A stretch of DNA of 13,652 nucleotides from Gammaproteobacteria bacterium. GTDB taxonomy: Bacteria; Pseudomonadota; Gammaproteobacteria; Pseudomonadales; Pseudohongiellaceae. The stretch lies in the NCBI GenBank assembly GCA_002719575.1, contig PBHS01000029.1, positions 84,999-98,650 of the forward strand. The letters run 5' to 3'. Both the position numbers and the translations under genes were made by a program. Below are positions 12,834 through 13,652 of this stretch, piece by piece; positions within the stretch are counted from its first letter, which is position 1, and every line of letters begins with the position of its first letter. Below the pieces are notes generated by a model. It worked only from the letters and a program-made list of their open reading frames with translations, was not told the DNA's origin and did no database searches.

Positions 12834-13652
12834 CTATTGCAGCGACGATGGAGAATCTTCTATTTCGAACGTCAAGCCCGCATTTTTTTTTAAACGATGA
12901 AAAAGACCCTCGCCAAAAGCCGAGCCCGGGGTCCAGAAACCACCTTGCAACTCAGCTTGATCTAAGTCCTGGCCAAGGCAGATAGCTGCCTGGGCAATCA
13001 TTTTCGCTGTCGAACCATAGCCCGGGTCTCGATCCCCAGTGACTTTTAATCGAATTTCATCTCCCGAATCAGTTTTACCCCAAAAGCGCAGATCAAAGAA
13101 TCCAGCTCGCTGTTCATCCAAGCTGGGGCCTTCACCGGGTTTTGGCAAAAAGAAGTTCAGTGCCAACCATCTTAAAGGGGCGAGCCTGAGTACCAGACCA
13201 GACAGCTTCGTTTCGAAAGCTAACCGTTTCGCTGCCTTACGGCCTGCTTCTCCCTGACCAGTGAGGCTGCCTTCGTCATAGTGAAACTGACGACCATATT
13301 GTTCAGCAAGCAGCGCGTTCGTCCGCAGAACCACCCTAGTGTTTACACCGGCCATAATAAACGGGCCCACCCAGGACTCAAAATCCTCATCGTATTCCGT
13401 ATTCACATGGCGCTGCCTTGCTACGTTGCGATGCCCTGACGGACACAGTGAGTACCAGTCCCTCATTTCCGCCATCAACACAGGATTGCTGGCAGTCTCC
13501 TTCAAGGCGTTCAAACCGCTTGCAATGGTTCCCCCTGAGGCGCCGCCTTTCGCGGCCTTTACGCGCATTTTTATGATCGAGCAAGCCCCACCGAACCTCT
13601 TCTGTGCCTGCTGCTGAAGGAGCTTTACCCCAAGGTCTGAAGGCAACGAATC
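12834..13652 (-). CDS. Saccharopine-dehydrogenase-like (trans-acting enoyl reductase type) oxidoreductase, C-terminal part
   Basis: The frame is open to the right edge, so the N-terminal NAD(P)-binding Rossmann domain lies outside the window; 272 codons are present of the roughly 400 usual for the family. The first residues seen, DSLPSDLG, are the conserved GFDSxPSDLG motif. GGASGGTIAS (36-45) is a second family signature (GGxSGGT), and FMVxxVN-type core residues appear as GPFIMAGVNTRVV. Relatives include the mycobacterial trans-acting enoyl reductase of phthiocerol lipid synthesis and many uncharacterised saccharopine-dehydrogenase-like proteins. The real substrate here is unknown, probably lipid-related. 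A TTG at 13646 is not a real start: coding continues through it to the edge. Confidence 0.82.
   Translation of the reverse strand, partial: DSLPSDLGVKLLQQQAQKRFGGACSIIKMRVKAAKGGASGGTIASGLNALKETASNPVLMAEMRDWYSLCPSGHRNVARQRHVNTEYDEDFESWVGPFIMAGVNTRVVLRTNALLAEQYGRQFHYDEGSLTGQGEAGRKAAKRLAFETKLSGLVLRLAPLRWLALNFFLPKPGEGPSLDEQRAGFFDLRFWGKTDSGDEIRLKVTGDRDPGYGSTAKMIAQAAICLGQDLDQAELQGGFWTPGSAFGEGLFHRLKKNAGLTFEIEDSPSSLQ

Overview
The window looks like chromosomal DNA from a free-living, probably marine gammaproteobacterium. This is inferred from moderate GC, an FbpABC-type ferric-iron transporter, a CysE of the E. coli type, and families such as DUF6644-like membrane proteins, NIPSNAP and secreted NTF2-like proteins. 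No rRNA, tRNA, IS element, phage gene or CRISPR array was seen. Lineage is not proven by anything in the sequence.

Layout. (1) Positions 1-4005, minus strand: a tightly packed four-gene operon. A secreted helical protein resembling the periplasmic extension of FTR1 iron permeases comes first, followed by an iron-binding-protein homologue (fbpA), a fused two-domain permease (fbpB) and the ATPase (fbpC, cut by the left edge). Junctions are TAG directly followed by ATG, a 4-base GTGA overlap, and 26 bases. (2) Positions 4006-4661: a long AT-rich divergent intergenic region with a strong inverted repeat close to the operon and further stem-loops. (3) Positions 4662-6590, plus: a GT39/ArnT-like membrane glycosyltransferase with an unusual C-terminal Ig-like domain. 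(4) Positions 6693-7619, minus: a secreted tandem NTF2-like protein of unknown role. (5) Positions 8080-8871, plus: cysE, serine O-acetyltransferase, the first step of cysteine synthesis. (6) Positions 8908-10308, minus: a secreted helical-repeat protein with a TonB-C-like C-terminal domain. (7) Positions 10553-10837, plus: a short, divergent NIPSNAP-like ORF. (8) Positions 10978-12356, minus: two adjacent paralogous DUF6644-like membrane proteins with matching histidines in their membrane segments, followed by a 53-residue single-pass membrane protein. (9) Positions 12834-13652, minus: the C-terminal part of a saccharopine-dehydrogenase-like (trans-acting enoyl reductase type) oxidoreductase, cut by the right edge.

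How the genes fit together. Only two groups look like functional modules. In the iron operon, the extra first protein may present or handle iron for the ABC transporter. The DUF6644-like pair plus small membrane protein may form a membrane complex, possibly haem-binding. The other genes look like independent single-gene units in alternating orientation. The most novel-looking material is the standalone FTR1-extension-like protein, the DUF6644-like pair with its small partner, and the repeat/TonB-C fusion protein. Everything here is read by eye. Family calls rest on remembered motifs, not on searches.
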